A stretch of DNA of 64,000 nucleotides from contig NZ_JAPEMC010000001.1 in assembly GCF_026343115.1 (NCBI RefSeq), positions 3,658,001-3,722,000 of the forward strand, written 5' to 3'. The notes under the pieces were generated by a model. That model was not told the origin of the DNA, did not search any database, and saw only the letters and a program-made list of their open reading frames with translations. The DNA is from Streptomyces sp. NBC_00102. Its GTDB lineage: Bacteria; Actinomycetota; Actinomycetes; Streptomycetales; Streptomycetaceae. This document shows, piece by piece, positions 52,451 to 62,488 of this stretch. Position numbers and translations under genes: made by a program. How positions within the stretch are numbered: the first letter of the stretch is position 1; every line of letters begins with the position of its first letter.

Positions 52451-53122
52451 ATGCTCACGTCCCTCCAGACGGCCTATTCCGACACCCGCGCTGCCGACCT
52501 GGCGTGGGCGCTCGGCAGGGAGCCGTTGCCCGCCCTCGCCGTACTGGATCTCCAGCTCGGCGCCGCCACCATGCAGTTGAGGCTGCTCGGCGCCTCCCAC
52601 CAGGTCCTGCTGGAGGAGGGCGGCGACTCCTGTTCGGAGACCGTGGCCTGTCTCCCGGGCACCCGCACCCCGCTGCCCGTGGGGGTGGCCAAGCAACTCG
52701 GCGACCGCGAGTACGAGTTCGCGGCACGCGTGGAGACCCTCAGTGACGTGCAGTTCGCCGCGCGGGCGCAGGAACTGCTCGCGCTCGTGGCCGAGCACCC
52801 GCACGGTCTGGCCGGCACCTTTCCGGGCAGCCCGTACGCCTTCACCGCGATGCTGGCGCAGCGCTCCGAGGGGCAGGTGCGGTGGCGTACGTGGCACGCG
52901 TACCCGCAGGAAGGGCAGTTGGTCGTCACGCGGACCCGGGTCGGGGTGCGGATGCCCGTGCCGCCGAGAGGCGGGGTGAAGCCGGGGACGGCGGGCGTGC
53001 CGGGTGTCGCGCCGCTGGTGGAGCAGCCGACCCGTGGGCGGATGACGGCCTTTCCGGTCGCGTCGGCGGCCGCGGCACCGGCCGTACCCGTCGCGTCCGG
53101 TGCGCCCGTCCTGCTGCTCTGA
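52451..53122 (+). CDS. DUF2617 family protein
   Basis: 223 aa. The start MLTSLQTAYSDTRAADLAW and body (LGASHQVLLEEGG, HGLAGTFPGSPYAFTAMLA, RWRTWHAYPQEGQLVVTRT) match the actinobacterial DUF2617 family of unknown function. ATG at 52451 is preferred to GTG 52316 because conservation-like sequence begins here. It precedes a membrane SpeE-like gene, a pairing I recall from other Streptomyces. Confidence 0.83.
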   Translation: MLTSLQTAYSDTRAADLAWALGREPLPALAVLDLQLGAATMQLRLLGASHQVLLEEGGDSCSETVACLPGTRTPLPVGVAKQLGDREYEFAARVETLSDVQFAARAQELLALVAEHPHGLAGTFPGSPYAFTAMLAQRSEGQVRWRTWHAYPQEGQLVVTRTRVGVRMPVPPRGGVKPGTAGVPGVAPLVEQPTRGRMTAFPVASAAAAPAVPVASGAPVLLL

Positions 53123-53262
53123 GTGACCGAAAAGGGTGCGGCGTGCGGCGTGTTGGCGTGCGCCGGTGGGCGGTTGGCGCACGCCGGGCGCTCGCTCAGG
53201 AGCCTCATGTACACCCTTGCGGGTGACAAGGTGCGAAGGAATCGTGACGTAGCGTTCCGGGC

Positions 53263-54861
53263 ATGATCGACCAGCAGGTGCCCCTTCTCGGGGGTGCGGC
53301 GCCCCTTCCCGTAAACCCTCGGACCGGCCGGTTCCTCGTGCTGGCCTCCGTCTTCGTCTGCGCCGCCTGTGGCCTGGTGTACGAACTCGAACTGGTCGCC
53401 ATGGCTTCGTACTTGATCGGCGACTCCGTGACGCAGGCGTCGGTGGTGCTCTCCGTGATGGTCTTCGCGATGGGCATCGGATCGCTCCTCGCGAAACGTT
53501 TACGCTGCCACGCGGCCGTGGGCTTCGCGCTGATCGAGGTGGCGCTCGCACTCGTCGGCGGGTTCTCCGCCCTGGTGCTGTACGCCTCCTTCGCCTGGCT
53601 CGGGGAGTCGCGCGTCGCGCTCGTCGGGTTCTCGGTGGCGATCGGCGTCCTGATCGGAGCGGAGATCCCGCTGCTGATGACGCTGATCCAGCGGGTCGAC
53701 CGGCAGGACGCGGGCGGGACCGTCGCCGATCTGTTCGCGGCGGACTACGTGGGCGCGCTGGTGGGCGGACTGGCCTTCCCGTTCCTGCTGCTGCCGATGC
53801 TGGGGCAGCTGACCGGCGCGCTCTTCACCGGCGCGGTCAACGCGGCGGCGGGCGGGGCCCTGATCCTCTGGCTCTTCCGGCGCGACCTCACCGCGCGCTC
53901 CCGCTGGCTCCTCGTCCTCGCCGGGGTCTGCGCGATGGCCTTGCTGGCCACCGCCACCGTGCTGGTGGACGACTTCGAGCGGGCCGCGCGCCGGGCGGTG
54001 TACGGGGACCAGGTGCGGGTCGCGGTGCAGACCGGGGTGCAGGAGATCGTTCTCACCGGCGCCGGGCGCGACTCCCTCGACCTCTATCTGGACGGCCGGC
54101 TGCGGGTCAGGGCCAGTGACGAGTTCCGGTACCACGAGGCCCTCGTGCACCCGGCGATGGACGGGCCGCACGCCCGGGTGCTGGTGCTCGGCGGCGGTGA
54201 CGGGCTGGCCGCCCGCGAGGTGCTGCGCTACCCCGACGTGACCCGGGTGACGGTGGTCGAGCTGGACCCCGGGGTCACCCGGCTGGCCCGTACCGACCCC
54301 GCGCTCTCCGCCCTCAACGGCCGCGCCTACGAGGACCCGCGGCTCACGGCGGTCACCGCGGACGCGTTCAGCTGGCTGCGGACCGCGCGCGACCGGTACG
54401 ACGTGGTCGTATCCGATCTGCCGGACCCGGGCATCACGGCGAGCACCAAGCTGTACTCGGCCGAGTTCTACGCCCTGGTCAGGCGGGTGGTCGCCCCTGG
54501 CGGCCGGTTCGTGGTGCACGCGGGGCCGCCGGGGAAGCGCCCGCGCACGTACTGGACGGTGGACGCGACCGTGCGGGCCGGCGGCATGGCCACCCGCCCG
54601 TACCGGGTCCTCGGGCGCCGGACCGGGTTCGCGAGTCCGGACCGGGTGCCGGGCGACACCGGCGGAACGGAGGACTGGGGCTTCGTGCTGGCGGTTCCCG
54701 GGACGGCCGGGCCCGCACTGGGGCTCGGCCCCGCAACCCCTCCTCTGCGGTCGCTCGACGCACAGGAGCTGGCCGCGGCCGGGCGGGCCGCGGAGGGGAT
54801 GCGGATGCCGGCGCAGCCGCCGTCCACGCTGCTGCATCCGCGCTACGCCTCGGAGACCTGA
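53263..54861 (+). CDS. Membrane-fused polyamine aminopropyltransferase-like protein
   Basis: 532 aa. Seven or so N-terminal membrane helices (residues 25-235) fused to a spermidine-synthase-type methyltransferase fold: [46 protein letters not shown] and [14 protein letters not shown]. The DxxD-type polyamine motif is altered, so the amine substrate is not certain. ATG at 53263. Confidence 0.88.
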   Translation: MIDQQVPLLGGAAPLPVNPRTGRFLVLASVFVCAACGLVYELELVAMASYLIGDSVTQASVVLSVMVFAMGIGSLLAKRLRCHAAVGFALIEVALALVGGFSALVLYASFAWLGESRVALVGFSVAIGVLIGAEIPLLMTLIQRVDRQDAGGTVADLFAADYVGALVGGLAFPFLLLPMLGQLTGALFTGAVNAAAGGALILWLFRRDLTARSRWLLVLAGVCAMALLATATVLVDDFERAARRAVYGDQVRVAVQTGVQEIVLTGAGRDSLDLYLDGRLRVRASDEFRYHEALVHPAMDGPHARVLVLGGGDGLAAREVLRYPDVTRVTVVELDPGVTRLARTDPALSALNGRAYEDPRLTAVTADAFSWLRTARDRYDVVVSDLPDPGITASTKLYSAEFYALVRRVVAPGGRFVVHAGPPGKRPRTYWTVDATVRAGGMATRPYRVLGRRTGFASPDRVPGDTGGTEDWGFVLAVPGTAGPALGLGPATPPLRSLDAQELAAAGRAAEGMRMPAQPPSTLLHPRYASET

Positions 54862-54894
54862 CGCGAGGGCCGGAGCGTGAGTAGGCTCGGATTC

Positions 54895-55950
54895 ATGGAG
54901 CATGAGGTGTTCGTTCCGGTTCCGGTCGCGTCCCTTCGGAGCGCGCTCGGCGATCCCGCGCGGGTGGCGCGCTGCGTCCCGTCCCTCCAGCAGGACGCGG
55001 GGGCGTCCGAGGCGCTCACCGGCCGGCTGAAGTTCCGGGTGGACGGCCACACGATCACCTACCGGGGCGCCCTGCGGCTCGAAGCGGAGGACGGTGATTC
55101 CGCACCCGACTCCGCCTCCGCCTCCGCCTCCGCATCCGTCACCGTCACCGGGGAGGGAACGGCCGCCCGGGGCGCCGGCTCGGTGAAGCTGGCGCTGACG
55201 ATCGGCCTGGCGGAAGCCGTCGGAGGCACGGGCGCCGAGCCCGGTACGACGATCCGCTACACCGGCACGGCCACGGGCGACGGGCGGCTCGCCGAGCTCG
55301 ACGCCGAGGCCGTGCGGGCCGCAGCCCGCCGGCTGCTCGACCGCTTCACCCAGCAGCTCGTCACGGAGAGCCTGGGAGCCCACGGGGCGCCTGGGTCGCA
55401 GGGTGCCGGGGCGCCCGAGGCGTCCGGGCCGCACGGGGCGCCCGCCACCGGGACTCCCGCAGGCACCCCCTCCGACGCGTCCCCCGCCGCCCCCTCCGAG
55501 ACGTCCCCGGGCGCGTCCCCCGGTGCCGTTCCGTACCGGGACGACGACAGCACCGCCGGCATCGAGGCGCAGGCGGACGCCGAGACGCGCCCGGACGGCG
55601 GCGCCCCGGCCTCCCCTCCCGACGCGGGCTCCGGGGCCGATGCGGGGCCCCTGCCCGGTGGCGGGTCCGTCTTCGACTCCGTGGTGCCGCCCTCCTCGCT
55701 CGACGCGGGCGCCGAGATCGAGTTCGCCGTCCCGGACGAGCCGCCCGCCGAGGCCGCGCACGCCCGGCGCACCATGATCGGGCGGAGCGCCGAGGAGGTG
55801 GACCACGCGCCGCCGCGCGGCCGGTACGCGCCGGTGCCCTCGCCGGAGACCACCACCGCCTCGTCCACCCTGCGGTGGGTGGCCCCGGCGGCGGCCCTCG
55901 CCATCGCCTCGGCCGTGGTCGTCGGGCGGGCGCTGCGGCGCCGTAGGTGA
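54895..55950 (+). CDS. SRPBCC/CoxG-like protein with C-terminal membrane anchor
   Basis: 351 aa. N-terminal SRPBCC domain (residues 1-165: MEHEVFVPVPVASLRSALGD, ARCVPSLQQDAG), a long Pro/Ala/Gly-rich linker (about 170-300) and one C-terminal helix (TLRWVAPAAALAIASAVVVG) with an RRRR end. CoxG relatives act in Mo-hydroxylase maturation, but this form is common without such genes. ATG at 54895; GTG 54877 is possible. Confidence 0.82.
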   Translation: MEHEVFVPVPVASLRSALGDPARVARCVPSLQQDAGASEALTGRLKFRVDGHTITYRGALRLEAEDGDSAPDSASASASASVTVTGEGTAARGAGSVKLALTIGLAEAVGGTGAEPGTTIRYTGTATGDGRLAELDAEAVRAAARRLLDRFTQQLVTESLGAHGAPGSQGAGAPEASGPHGAPATGTPAGTPSDASPAAPSETSPGASPGAVPYRDDDSTAGIEAQADAETRPDGGAPASPPDAGSGADAGPLPGGGSVFDSVVPPSSLDAGAEIEFAVPDEPPAEAAHARRTMIGRSAEEVDHAPPRGRYAPVPSPETTTASSTLRWVAPAAALAIASAVVVGRALRRRR

Positions 55951-55971
55951 GCGCGCCAGTAGGGTCGTTGT

Positions 55972-56763
55972 GTGAGTAGCGAGAAGAGCGTCCGGCTGAC
56001 CGCCGGCGACGCCGAGTTGACCATCGACCCCGTCCGAGGGTGCCGTATCACCAGTCTGCGGATCGGGGGCACCGAACTGCTGCGGCAGGGTGAGCGCTAC
56101 GGCTGCTTCCCCATGGTTCCGTGGGTCGGGAGGACCGCGTACGGCGAGTTCCGCAACGGCGACACGGTGCACACCCTGCCGCTCAATTCGCCGCCGCACG
56201 CCATCCACGGCACCGGCCGCGACACCTCCTGGACCACCGCGCGGGAGCTGGAGGGCGAGGCGGCCTTCTACTACGACCTGGCCGAACCGTGGCCGTACCG
56301 GGGGCGGGTGACGCAGACCTTCGAACTCTCCGGGGACGCCCTGACGATCCGCATGTCGGTCGAGACGTACGGGGACTCCTTCCCGGCGCAGGCCGGCTGG
56401 CACCCCTGGTTCCTGCGCAACATCGGCGGCCAGGACGCCCAGCTCTCCTTCGATGCCGCCTGGCAGGAGGAGCGGGGTGCGGACCACATGCCGACCGGCC
56501 GCCGGATCGACCCGCTCCCCGGGCCCTGGGACGACTGCTTCGGGATGCCGGAGGGCGTGAAGGCGACGGTCACCTGGCCGGAGCAGCTGGAGCTGACCGT
56601 CACCAGTCGCGACGAGTGGGTCGTCATCTACGACGAGCAGGACGAGGCGCTCTGCGTGGAGCCGCAGTCCGGCCCGCCGAACGGGCTGAATTCCACTCCG
56701 CGCCTGGTCACGCCGATCGAGCCGCTGGAGATGGCGACCACCTGGAGCTGGGCTCGGCTCTGA
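55972..56763 (+). CDS. Aldose 1-epimerase family protein
   Basis: 263 aa. Beta-sandwich mutarotase: CRITSLRIGGTELLR, CFPMVPWVGRTAYGEF, HAIHGTGRDTSW (catalytic His), AGWHPWFLR (second His) and the catalytic Glu near the end (VEPQSGPPNGLN). GTG at 55972, 21 bp after the previous gene and 32 bp before pyrE, so probably one operon. Confidence 0.9.
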   Translation: MSSEKSVRLTAGDAELTIDPVRGCRITSLRIGGTELLRQGERYGCFPMVPWVGRTAYGEFRNGDTVHTLPLNSPPHAIHGTGRDTSWTTARELEGEAAFYYDLAEPWPYRGRVTQTFELSGDALTIRMSVETYGDSFPAQAGWHPWFLRNIGGQDAQLSFDAAWQEERGADHMPTGRRIDPLPGPWDDCFGMPEGVKATVTWPEQLELTVTSRDEWVVIYDEQDEALCVEPQSGPPNGLNSTPRLVTPIEPLEMATTWSWARL

Positions 56764-56795
56764 GGGAGTCCGCCCCGCCACGTACTCTCGACGGT

Positions 56796-57335
56796 ATGAC
56801 TGACGTACGCGCTGACCTGCTCCAGCAGATCAAGGACAAGGCCGTGGTGCACGGCAAGGTGACCCTCTCCTCGGGTCTGGAAGCCGACTGGTACATCGAC
56901 CTGCGCCGGGTCACGCTGGACGGCAAGGCCGCGCCGCTGGTCGGCCAGGTCATGCTCGACGCCACCGCCGAGCTGGACTACGACTGCGTCGGCGGTCTGA
57001 CCCTGGGTGCCGACCCGGTCGCCACCTCGATGCTGCACGCCTCCGCCGCGCGTGGTGGCTCGCTGGACGCCTTCGTCGTCCGCAAGGCGCAGAAGGCGCA
57101 CGGGATGCAGCGCCGCATCGAGGGCACCGACGTCAAGGGCCGTCGCTGCCTGGTGGTCGAGGACACCTCGACCACCGGCGGGTCGCCGCTGACCGCCGTC
57201 GAGGCCGTCCGCGAGGCCGGTGGCGAGGTCGTCGCCGTCGCCACGATCGTGGAGCGGGGCGCCGCCCCGGCCATCGCCGAGGCCGGACTGCCGTACCTGC
57301 ACGTCTACTCGGTCGCCGATCTCGACCTCGGCTGA
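56796..57335 (+). CDS. pyrE: Orotate phosphoribosyltransferase
   Basis: 179 aa. PRPP loop CLVVEDTSTTGGSPLTAV; catalytic Lys-containing loop VVRKAQKAHGMQRRIEG; GLTLGADPVATSM. Converts orotate and PRPP to OMP in pyrimidine synthesis. ATG at 56796. Followed by a perfect palindrome with a parS core. Confidence 0.94.
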   Translation: MTDVRADLLQQIKDKAVVHGKVTLSSGLEADWYIDLRRVTLDGKAAPLVGQVMLDATAELDYDCVGGLTLGADPVATSMLHASAARGGSLDAFVVRKAQKAHGMQRRIEGTDVKGRRCLVVEDTSTTGGSPLTAVEAVREAGGEVVAVATIVERGAAPAIAEAGLPYLHVYSVADLDLG

Positions 57336-57397
57336 GATCCTGCCGGGCAGGTTCTGAGTCCACCAGGGCGAGTTGATGCTCTGACCTGCGGTTTTTG

Positions 57398-57435
57398 CCG
57401 GGGTGCACTGTTTCACGTGAAACAGTGCACCCCGG
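57398..57435. terminator. 38-bp perfect palindrome between pyrE and fba
   Basis: CCGGGGTGCACTG at the left end and CAGTGCACCCCGG at the right end surround TTTCACGTGAAA, with no unpaired base. As RNA it forms a terminator-like hairpin for pyrE; its centre is a parS site. Confidence 0.7.
57410..57423. other. parS site for ParB binding
   Basis: GTTTCACGTGAAAC matches the Streptomyces parS consensus at all 14 positions. parS sites cluster around oriC and nucleate ParB spreading for chromosome segregation. Confidence 0.85.
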
Positions 57436-57560
57436 ACCCATTTCTACGGGGGCCTCCGGGTGGAGTCCCCGCGGGAGTCTGGGAAGATGGGCACGACGAT
57501 GACGTCGCCCCCAGGTCAGGGACCAGCACTGCACACCCGCACATCCCAAGGAGCGGACAG

Positions 57561-58583
57561 ATGCCCATCGCAACCCCCGAGGTCTACGCCGAGATGCTCG
57601 ACCGGGCGAAGGCAGGCAAGTTCGCCTACCCGGCCATCAACGTGACCTCGACCCAGACGCTCCACGCGGCTCTGCGCGGTTTCGCCGAGGCCGAGAGCGA
57701 CGGCATCGTCCAGATCTCCACCGGTGGTGCGGAGTTCCTGGGCGGCCAGTACAACAAGGACATGGTGACGGGCGCCGTGGCCCTCGCCGAGTTCGCGCAC
57801 ATCGTCGCCGCCAAGTACGACATCACCGTGGCGCTGCACACCGACCACTGCCCCAAGGACAAGCTGGACGGCTACGTCCGCCCGCTGCTCGACATCTCCG
57901 CCGAGCGCGTCGCCAAGGGTCTCAACCCGCTGTTCCAGTCCCACATGTGGGATGGCTCGGCCGAGACCCTCGCGGACAACCTGGCCATCGGTCAGGAGCT
58001 GCTCGCCAAGGCCGCCGCCGCCAAGATCATCCTTGAGGTCGAGATCACCCCGACCGGTGGCGAGGAAGACGGCGTCACGCACGAGATCAACGACGAGCTG
58101 TACACCACCGTCGACGACGCGCTGCGCACCGCCGAGGCGCTCGGCCTGGGCGAGAAGGGCCGCTACCTGCTGGCCGCCTCCTTCGGCAACGTCCACGGCG
58201 TCTACAAGCCGGGCAACGTCGTGCTCCGCCCCGAGCTCCTGAAGGACCTCCAGGAGGGCGTCGGCGCCAAGTACGGCAAGACCTCCCCGTTCGACTTCGT
58301 CTTCCACGGCGGCTCCGGCTCCACCGCGCAGGAGATCGCCACCGCGCTGGAGAACGGCGTCGTGAAGATGAACCTCGACACCGACACCCAGTACGCCTTC
58401 ACCCGCCCGATCGCTGACCACATGTTCAGCAACTACGACGGCGTGCTGAAGGTCGACGGCGAGGTCGGCAACAAGAAGACCTACGACCCCCGCACCTGGG
58501 GCAAGTCCGCCGAGGCGGGCATGGCCGTGCGTGTCACCGAGGCCTGCGCCAACCTGCGCTCCACGGGCACGAAGCTGAAGTAA
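57561..58583 (+). CDS. fba: Class II fructose-bisphosphate aldolase
   Basis: 340 aa. Zinc-dependent aldolase: ALHTDHCPKDKLDG (metal His), EVEITPTGGEEDG, HGVYKPGNV and FHGGSGSTAQEI (metal/phosphate), NLDTDTQYAFT. Glycolysis/gluconeogenesis. ATG at 57561 after AAGGAGCGGA. Highly biased codons, as expected for a strongly expressed gene. Confidence 0.97.
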   Translation: MPIATPEVYAEMLDRAKAGKFAYPAINVTSTQTLHAALRGFAEAESDGIVQISTGGAEFLGGQYNKDMVTGAVALAEFAHIVAAKYDITVALHTDHCPKDKLDGYVRPLLDISAERVAKGLNPLFQSHMWDGSAETLADNLAIGQELLAKAAAAKIILEVEITPTGGEEDGVTHEINDELYTTVDDALRTAEALGLGEKGRYLLAASFGNVHGVYKPGNVVLRPELLKDLQEGVGAKYGKTSPFDFVFHGGSGSTAQEIATALENGVVKMNLDTDTQYAFTRPIADHMFSNYDGVLKVDGEVGNKKTYDPRTWGKSAEAGMAVRVTEACANLRSTGTKLK

Positions 58584-58757
58584 GCGCGTACGGGGCCCCG
58601 GTCCCGTCCTGCGTGCGTCGCGGGCCCGACACTCCTGGGTGATCCCCGGTGAGGTCGGGCCCGTGGCATGTGCCGCCCCGGGCACACCGTCCGGCGTGAC
58701 ACCGGCCGTCACGGCCGTGCACCACCTGTGAACGACCGAACCATGTGAGGTACCGCT

Positions 58758-59918
58758 GTGAGTCCGTCCTACGATTTCGACACCGCCGTCGACCGCCGGG
58801 GTACCTGGAGCGTGCAGTGGGACGGGGTCGCCGACCGGTTCGGGGTCGACGGGCTGCTGCCGTTCACCATCTCCGACATGGACTTCCCCACCGCGCCCGA
58901 GGTACTGGACGCGCTGCGCGCCCGGATCGACCACGGGGTGTTCGGGTACACCGACTGGCAGCAGGACGACTTCCGTTCGGCGATCGCCCACTGGTACGCC
59001 ACCCGCTACGGCACCGCCATCGACACCGGACAGCTCGTCTACGGGCCCTCCGTACTCAACCAGCTCTCGCAGTTGCTGCGGATGTGGACCGGGGCCGGCG
59101 ACGCGGTGGTCACCCACACTCCGGTGTACGACGGCTTCCGCAAGGCGATCCTCGGTCTGGGGCGCGAGATGCGCGGGGTGCCGGTCGGCGACGACGCGGC
59201 GCTGGAGCGGGAGCTCGCCCGCCCGGACGCGAAGGTGCTGCTGCTCTGCTCGCCGCACAACCCCACGGGGCGGGTGTGGACGGAGGACGAGCTCACGCGG
59301 ATGGCCGAACTGGCGGCGCTCCACGGTGTGCTGGTGATCAGCGACGAGATCCACTCGGACTTCGCCCACGAGGGGTACCGGCACGTGCCGTGGACCCGGG
59401 TGGCGGACCGGGGCCCCGCACGGTGGGCGCTCATCACCTCCGGGTCGAAGTCCTTCAACTTCCCCGGGCTGAGTGGCTCGTACGGGCTGATCGGCGATCC
59501 GGCGGACCGCACCGAGTACCTGCGGCGGATGGCGACGGCGGAGGGGCTGGAGTCCCCGGCGGTGCTCGCGCTGACCGCCCACATCACCGCGTACCGCGAG
59601 GGCGGGCCGTGGCTCGACGCGGTGCGCACCTACATCGCCGGGAACCTGGCCCTGGTCGAGGAGCGGCTGCACGCCGCCTTCCCGGGGCTCGGCTGGCGTC
59701 CGCCGCAGGCCGGTTACCTCGCCTGGATCGACCTGAGGCCGCTCGGCCTGGACGACGACGCCCTCCAGCGGGTGCTGATCGAGCGGGAGAAGGTCGCCAT
59801 CATGCCGGGCGGGGTCTACGGCTCGGACGGCTTCGTGCGGCTCAACGTCGGCTGCCCGCGCGCCAAGGCGGAGGCGGGCGTCGACGCGCTGGTCCGGGCG
59901 ATCCGCTCGCTGCGGTAG
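58758..59918 (+). CDS. MalY/PatB-type PLP enzyme, cystathionine beta-lyase-like
   Basis: 386 aa. FTISDMDFPTAPEVLDALRA at the N-terminus, LLCSPHNPTGRVWTEDEL, ISDEIHSDF, PLP Lys in TSGSKSFNFPGLSGSYG, and MPGGVYGSDGFVRLNVGCPR. MalY/PatB enzymes cleave C-S bonds of cystathionine or cysteine conjugates. GTG at 58758 after a GGTACCGCT leader without strong SD. The 58584-58757 gap carries an imperfect hairpin (GGGCCCGAC/GTCGGGCCC, about 58621-58665), the probable fba terminator. Confidence 0.9.
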   Translation: MSPSYDFDTAVDRRGTWSVQWDGVADRFGVDGLLPFTISDMDFPTAPEVLDALRARIDHGVFGYTDWQQDDFRSAIAHWYATRYGTAIDTGQLVYGPSVLNQLSQLLRMWTGAGDAVVTHTPVYDGFRKAILGLGREMRGVPVGDDAALERELARPDAKVLLLCSPHNPTGRVWTEDELTRMAELAALHGVLVISDEIHSDFAHEGYRHVPWTRVADRGPARWALITSGSKSFNFPGLSGSYGLIGDPADRTEYLRRMATAEGLESPAVLALTAHITAYREGGPWLDAVRTYIAGNLALVEERLHAAFPGLGWRPPQAGYLAWIDLRPLGLDDDALQRVLIEREKVAIMPGGVYGSDGFVRLNVGCPRAKAEAGVDALVRAIRSLR

Positions 59919-59988
59919 CCACGCCGGGGGAGGGGGACGCGGCCGGTGCCCACTGGCCGCTCCGGCGAGCAGCGGCGATGCTGCCCCC

Positions 59989-61638
59989 ATGGGCGAGACC
60001 CCCGAGGGACCCCCGACGCCTCAAGACCGCAAGCCCGCTCCGGAAAGAGCCTCCGCGCCGAACGGTGCGCCGAGGGCCGCCGGGGAGATCCGGGCCGCCT
60101 CGGCGCCCGGGCGGTGGCTCGTGCTGACCACCGTGCTCGGCTCCGGCATGGCGATGCTGGACTCCACCGTCATCAACGTGGCGCTGCCCCGGATCGGCGA
60201 GGACCTCGGTACCGACCTGGCGGCGCTCCAGTGGACCGTCAACGCCTACATGCTGACCCTCGCCGGGCTGATCCTGCTGGGCGGGGCGCTCGGCGACCGG
60301 TACGGGCGGCGGCGGGTCTTCGTCGTCGGCGTGGTCTGGTTCGCCCTCGCCTCGCTGGTCTGCGCCGTCGCGCCCAACGCGGCCGTGCTGATCGCGGCGC
60401 GCGCCTTCCAGGGGATCGGCGGGGCGCTGCTCACCCCGGGGTCGCTGGCGCTCATCCAGGCGAGCTTCCATCCGGACGACAGGGCGCGCGCGGTCGGGCT
60501 CTGGTCCGGCTTCGGCGGGGTGGGGGCCGCCATCGGGCCGTTCGTGGGCGGCTGGCTCGTGGACGGGCCCGGCTGGCGGTGGGTCTTCCTGCTCAACCTG
60601 CCGGTCGCCGCGCTCTGCGTCCCGGTCGCGCTGCGCCATGTGCCGGAGTCCCGGGACCCGCGGGCCCACGGGCGCTTCGACGTCCTCGGGGCGGTGCTCG
60701 GTGCGGTGTCGCTGGCCCTGGTGACGTACGCGCTGATCGAGGCGCCGGGGCGCGGCGCCTCGCCCGCGGTGATCGGGGCGGCGGTGGGCGGGGTGCTGCT
60801 CGGGGCGGCGTTCGTGCGGGTGGAGCGGCGGCGGCCGGACCCGATGGTGCCCCCGGCGATCTTCCGTTCGCGGCTCTTCACGGTGGTCAACCTGGTGACC
60901 TTCTGCGTGTACGCGGCGTTGGGCGGGTTCTTCTTCCTCTCCGCGATCCAGCTCCAGGTCGTCGCCGGGTACTCGGCGCTCGGCGCGGGGACCGCGCTGC
61001 TCCCGACGACCGTGCTGATGCTCTTCTTCTCGGCCGCCTCCGGCGAGCTGGGCCACCGCATCGGCCCCCGCATCCCGCTCACCGTCGGCCCGCTGCTGGC
61101 CGCCGGGGGCATGCTGCTGATGCTGCGGGTCGGGCCGGGGAGCGCCTCGGTGAGCGGGTACCTGAGCGAGGTGCTCCCCGCCGTGGTGGTGCTGGGCCTG
61201 GGGCTGGTCACCCTGGTCGCGCCGCTCACCGCGACCGTGCTGGCGGCCGTGGACACCGGGCAGGCGGGGCTGGCCAGCGGCATCAACAACGCCGCCGCCC
61301 GCGCCGCCGGGCTGATCGCGGTCGCCGCGCTGCCGCTGCTCGCGGGCATGGGCCCGGAGGCGTACCGGGACGCGGGCGAGTTCGCCGCGACCTTCCGGCG
61401 GGCGATGCCGATGTGTGCGGGGCTCCTGGTGGCGGGGGCGGTGCTCGCCTTCTGCGCGGTACGGACACCGGCGGCCGCCCCGGCCCCCGCACCGGACACG
61501 GAGGCGGGCCGGGACCGGGACCGGGCGGAGGCCGGCGGGGCTCCGTCGGACGAGGGGCCCTGCCGGCCCGAGTGCACCGTGCACTGCGGGGTCGTCGCGC
61601 CGCCCCTGGAGCCCGCCCGGCGGCCGCCCGGGGGGTGA
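59989..61638 (+). CDS. MFS transporter, DHA2 (14-TM, EmrB/QacA) type
   Basis: 549 aa. About 14 hydrophobic segments. Motifs: LDSTVINVALPRIGEDLG (DHA2 motif D1), LGDRYGRRRVFVVGV (motif A), LWSGFGGVGAAIGPFVGG (motif C of antiporters). Long basic N-terminus and Pro/Arg C-terminus. Drug or metabolite efflux. ATG at 59989. Confidence 0.92.
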   Translation: MGETPEGPPTPQDRKPAPERASAPNGAPRAAGEIRAASAPGRWLVLTTVLGSGMAMLDSTVINVALPRIGEDLGTDLAALQWTVNAYMLTLAGLILLGGALGDRYGRRRVFVVGVVWFALASLVCAVAPNAAVLIAARAFQGIGGALLTPGSLALIQASFHPDDRARAVGLWSGFGGVGAAIGPFVGGWLVDGPGWRWVFLLNLPVAALCVPVALRHVPESRDPRAHGRFDVLGAVLGAVSLALVTYALIEAPGRGASPAVIGAAVGGVLLGAAFVRVERRRPDPMVPPAIFRSRLFTVVNLVTFCVYAALGGFFFLSAIQLQVVAGYSALGAGTALLPTTVLMLFFSAASGELGHRIGPRIPLTVGPLLAAGGMLLMLRVGPGSASVSGYLSEVLPAVVVLGLGLVTLVAPLTATVLAAVDTGQAGLASGINNAAARAAGLIAVAALPLLAGMGPEAYRDAGEFAATFRRAMPMCAGLLVAGAVLAFCAVRTPAAAPAPAPDTEAGRDRDRAEAGGAPSDEGPCRPECTVHCGVVAPPLEPARRPPGG

Positions 61639-61790
61639 CCGGGGGGTGACCGGGCGGCCGCGTCCGGTCAGCGCCGTCGGGAGCGCCGTCCGGGGTGCGG
61701 GAGGGGGTATCGGCGGGGGTGCGGGAGGGGATACCGGCGGCGGGCCGGGCGGTGTCCCGGACCGGCCGGGTGCCAGGCACACTGGGACCC

Positions 61791-62204
61791 ATGTCCATCC
61801 ACGAGAACCTGCTCGGGGGCCCCGCCCCGACCCACCTGCCCGACGACCCGGAGCCGCGCGGGCTGCTCGCCGGCGGCACCCCGCCCGCCGAGGTCGCGGC
61901 GAAGTACCCCGCCTCCTCGCTCGCCTGGGCGCAGCTGGCCGACGACGCCTACGAGGGCGGCCGGGTCATCGAGTCGTACGCCTACGCCCGCACCGGCTAC
62001 CACCGCGGGCTCGACGCCCTGCGCCGGGCCGGCTGGAAGGGCCACGGGCCCGTGCCGTTCGAGCACGAGCCGAACCGCGGCTTCCTCCGCGCCCTGCACG
62101 CCCTCGCGCGCGCCGCCGGGTCCATCGGGGAGCAGGAGGAGTACGAGCGCTGCTCGACCTTCCTCCGTGACTCCTCGCCGACCGCCGCCGACATCCTGGG
62201 CTGA
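61791..62204 (+). CDS. DUF3151 family protein
   Basis: 137 aa. Starts MSIHENLLGGPAPTHLPDD and continues LAWAQLADDAYEGGRVIESY, AYARTGYHRGLDALRRAGWK and EPNRGFLRALHALARAA, the actinobacterial DUF3151 pattern (TPR-like helices, unknown role). ATG at 61791. Confidence 0.87.
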   Translation: MSIHENLLGGPAPTHLPDDPEPRGLLAGGTPPAEVAAKYPASSLAWAQLADDAYEGGRVIESYAYARTGYHRGLDALRRAGWKGHGPVPFEHEPNRGFLRALHALARAAGSIGEQEEYERCSTFLRDSSPTAADILG

Positions 62205-62274
62205 TTCCCGCCCGGCACGTCATGGCGGTGACACCGCGTTCCAGGACGCCGATGGCGCCGAAGAGCCTGGTCAA

Positions 62275-62310
62275 CCGGCCCGCAGCCCGCTTTGTCGGCT
62301 GCGGGCCGGT
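62275..62310 (+). terminator. Terminator after DUF3151 gene
   Basis: CCGGCCCGCAGCC-N9/10-GGCTGCGGGCCGG followed by TTTGCG. Confidence 0.85.
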
Positions 62311-62488
62311 TTGCGTCGCGGGGGCCCGTGCCGAGGCTGGTCCGCACGCGATCAGGCACCCTTCCGGCCGAGCCGTTCGCCGGTTTCCGGTCATAGGATG
62401 CGCCGCAGGGGACCGGAGCCCACCCGGTCGGTGCTGCACCGGCACGGGGGCGGACCGCTACCCGGAAGCTCGTGTCGAGGAGACAGAG

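Noticed and set aside
53500..56781. 1093-codon open frame on the minus strand
   Set aside because: Antisense to the SpeE-like, SRPBCC and epimerase genes; low-complexity Arg/Gly composition.
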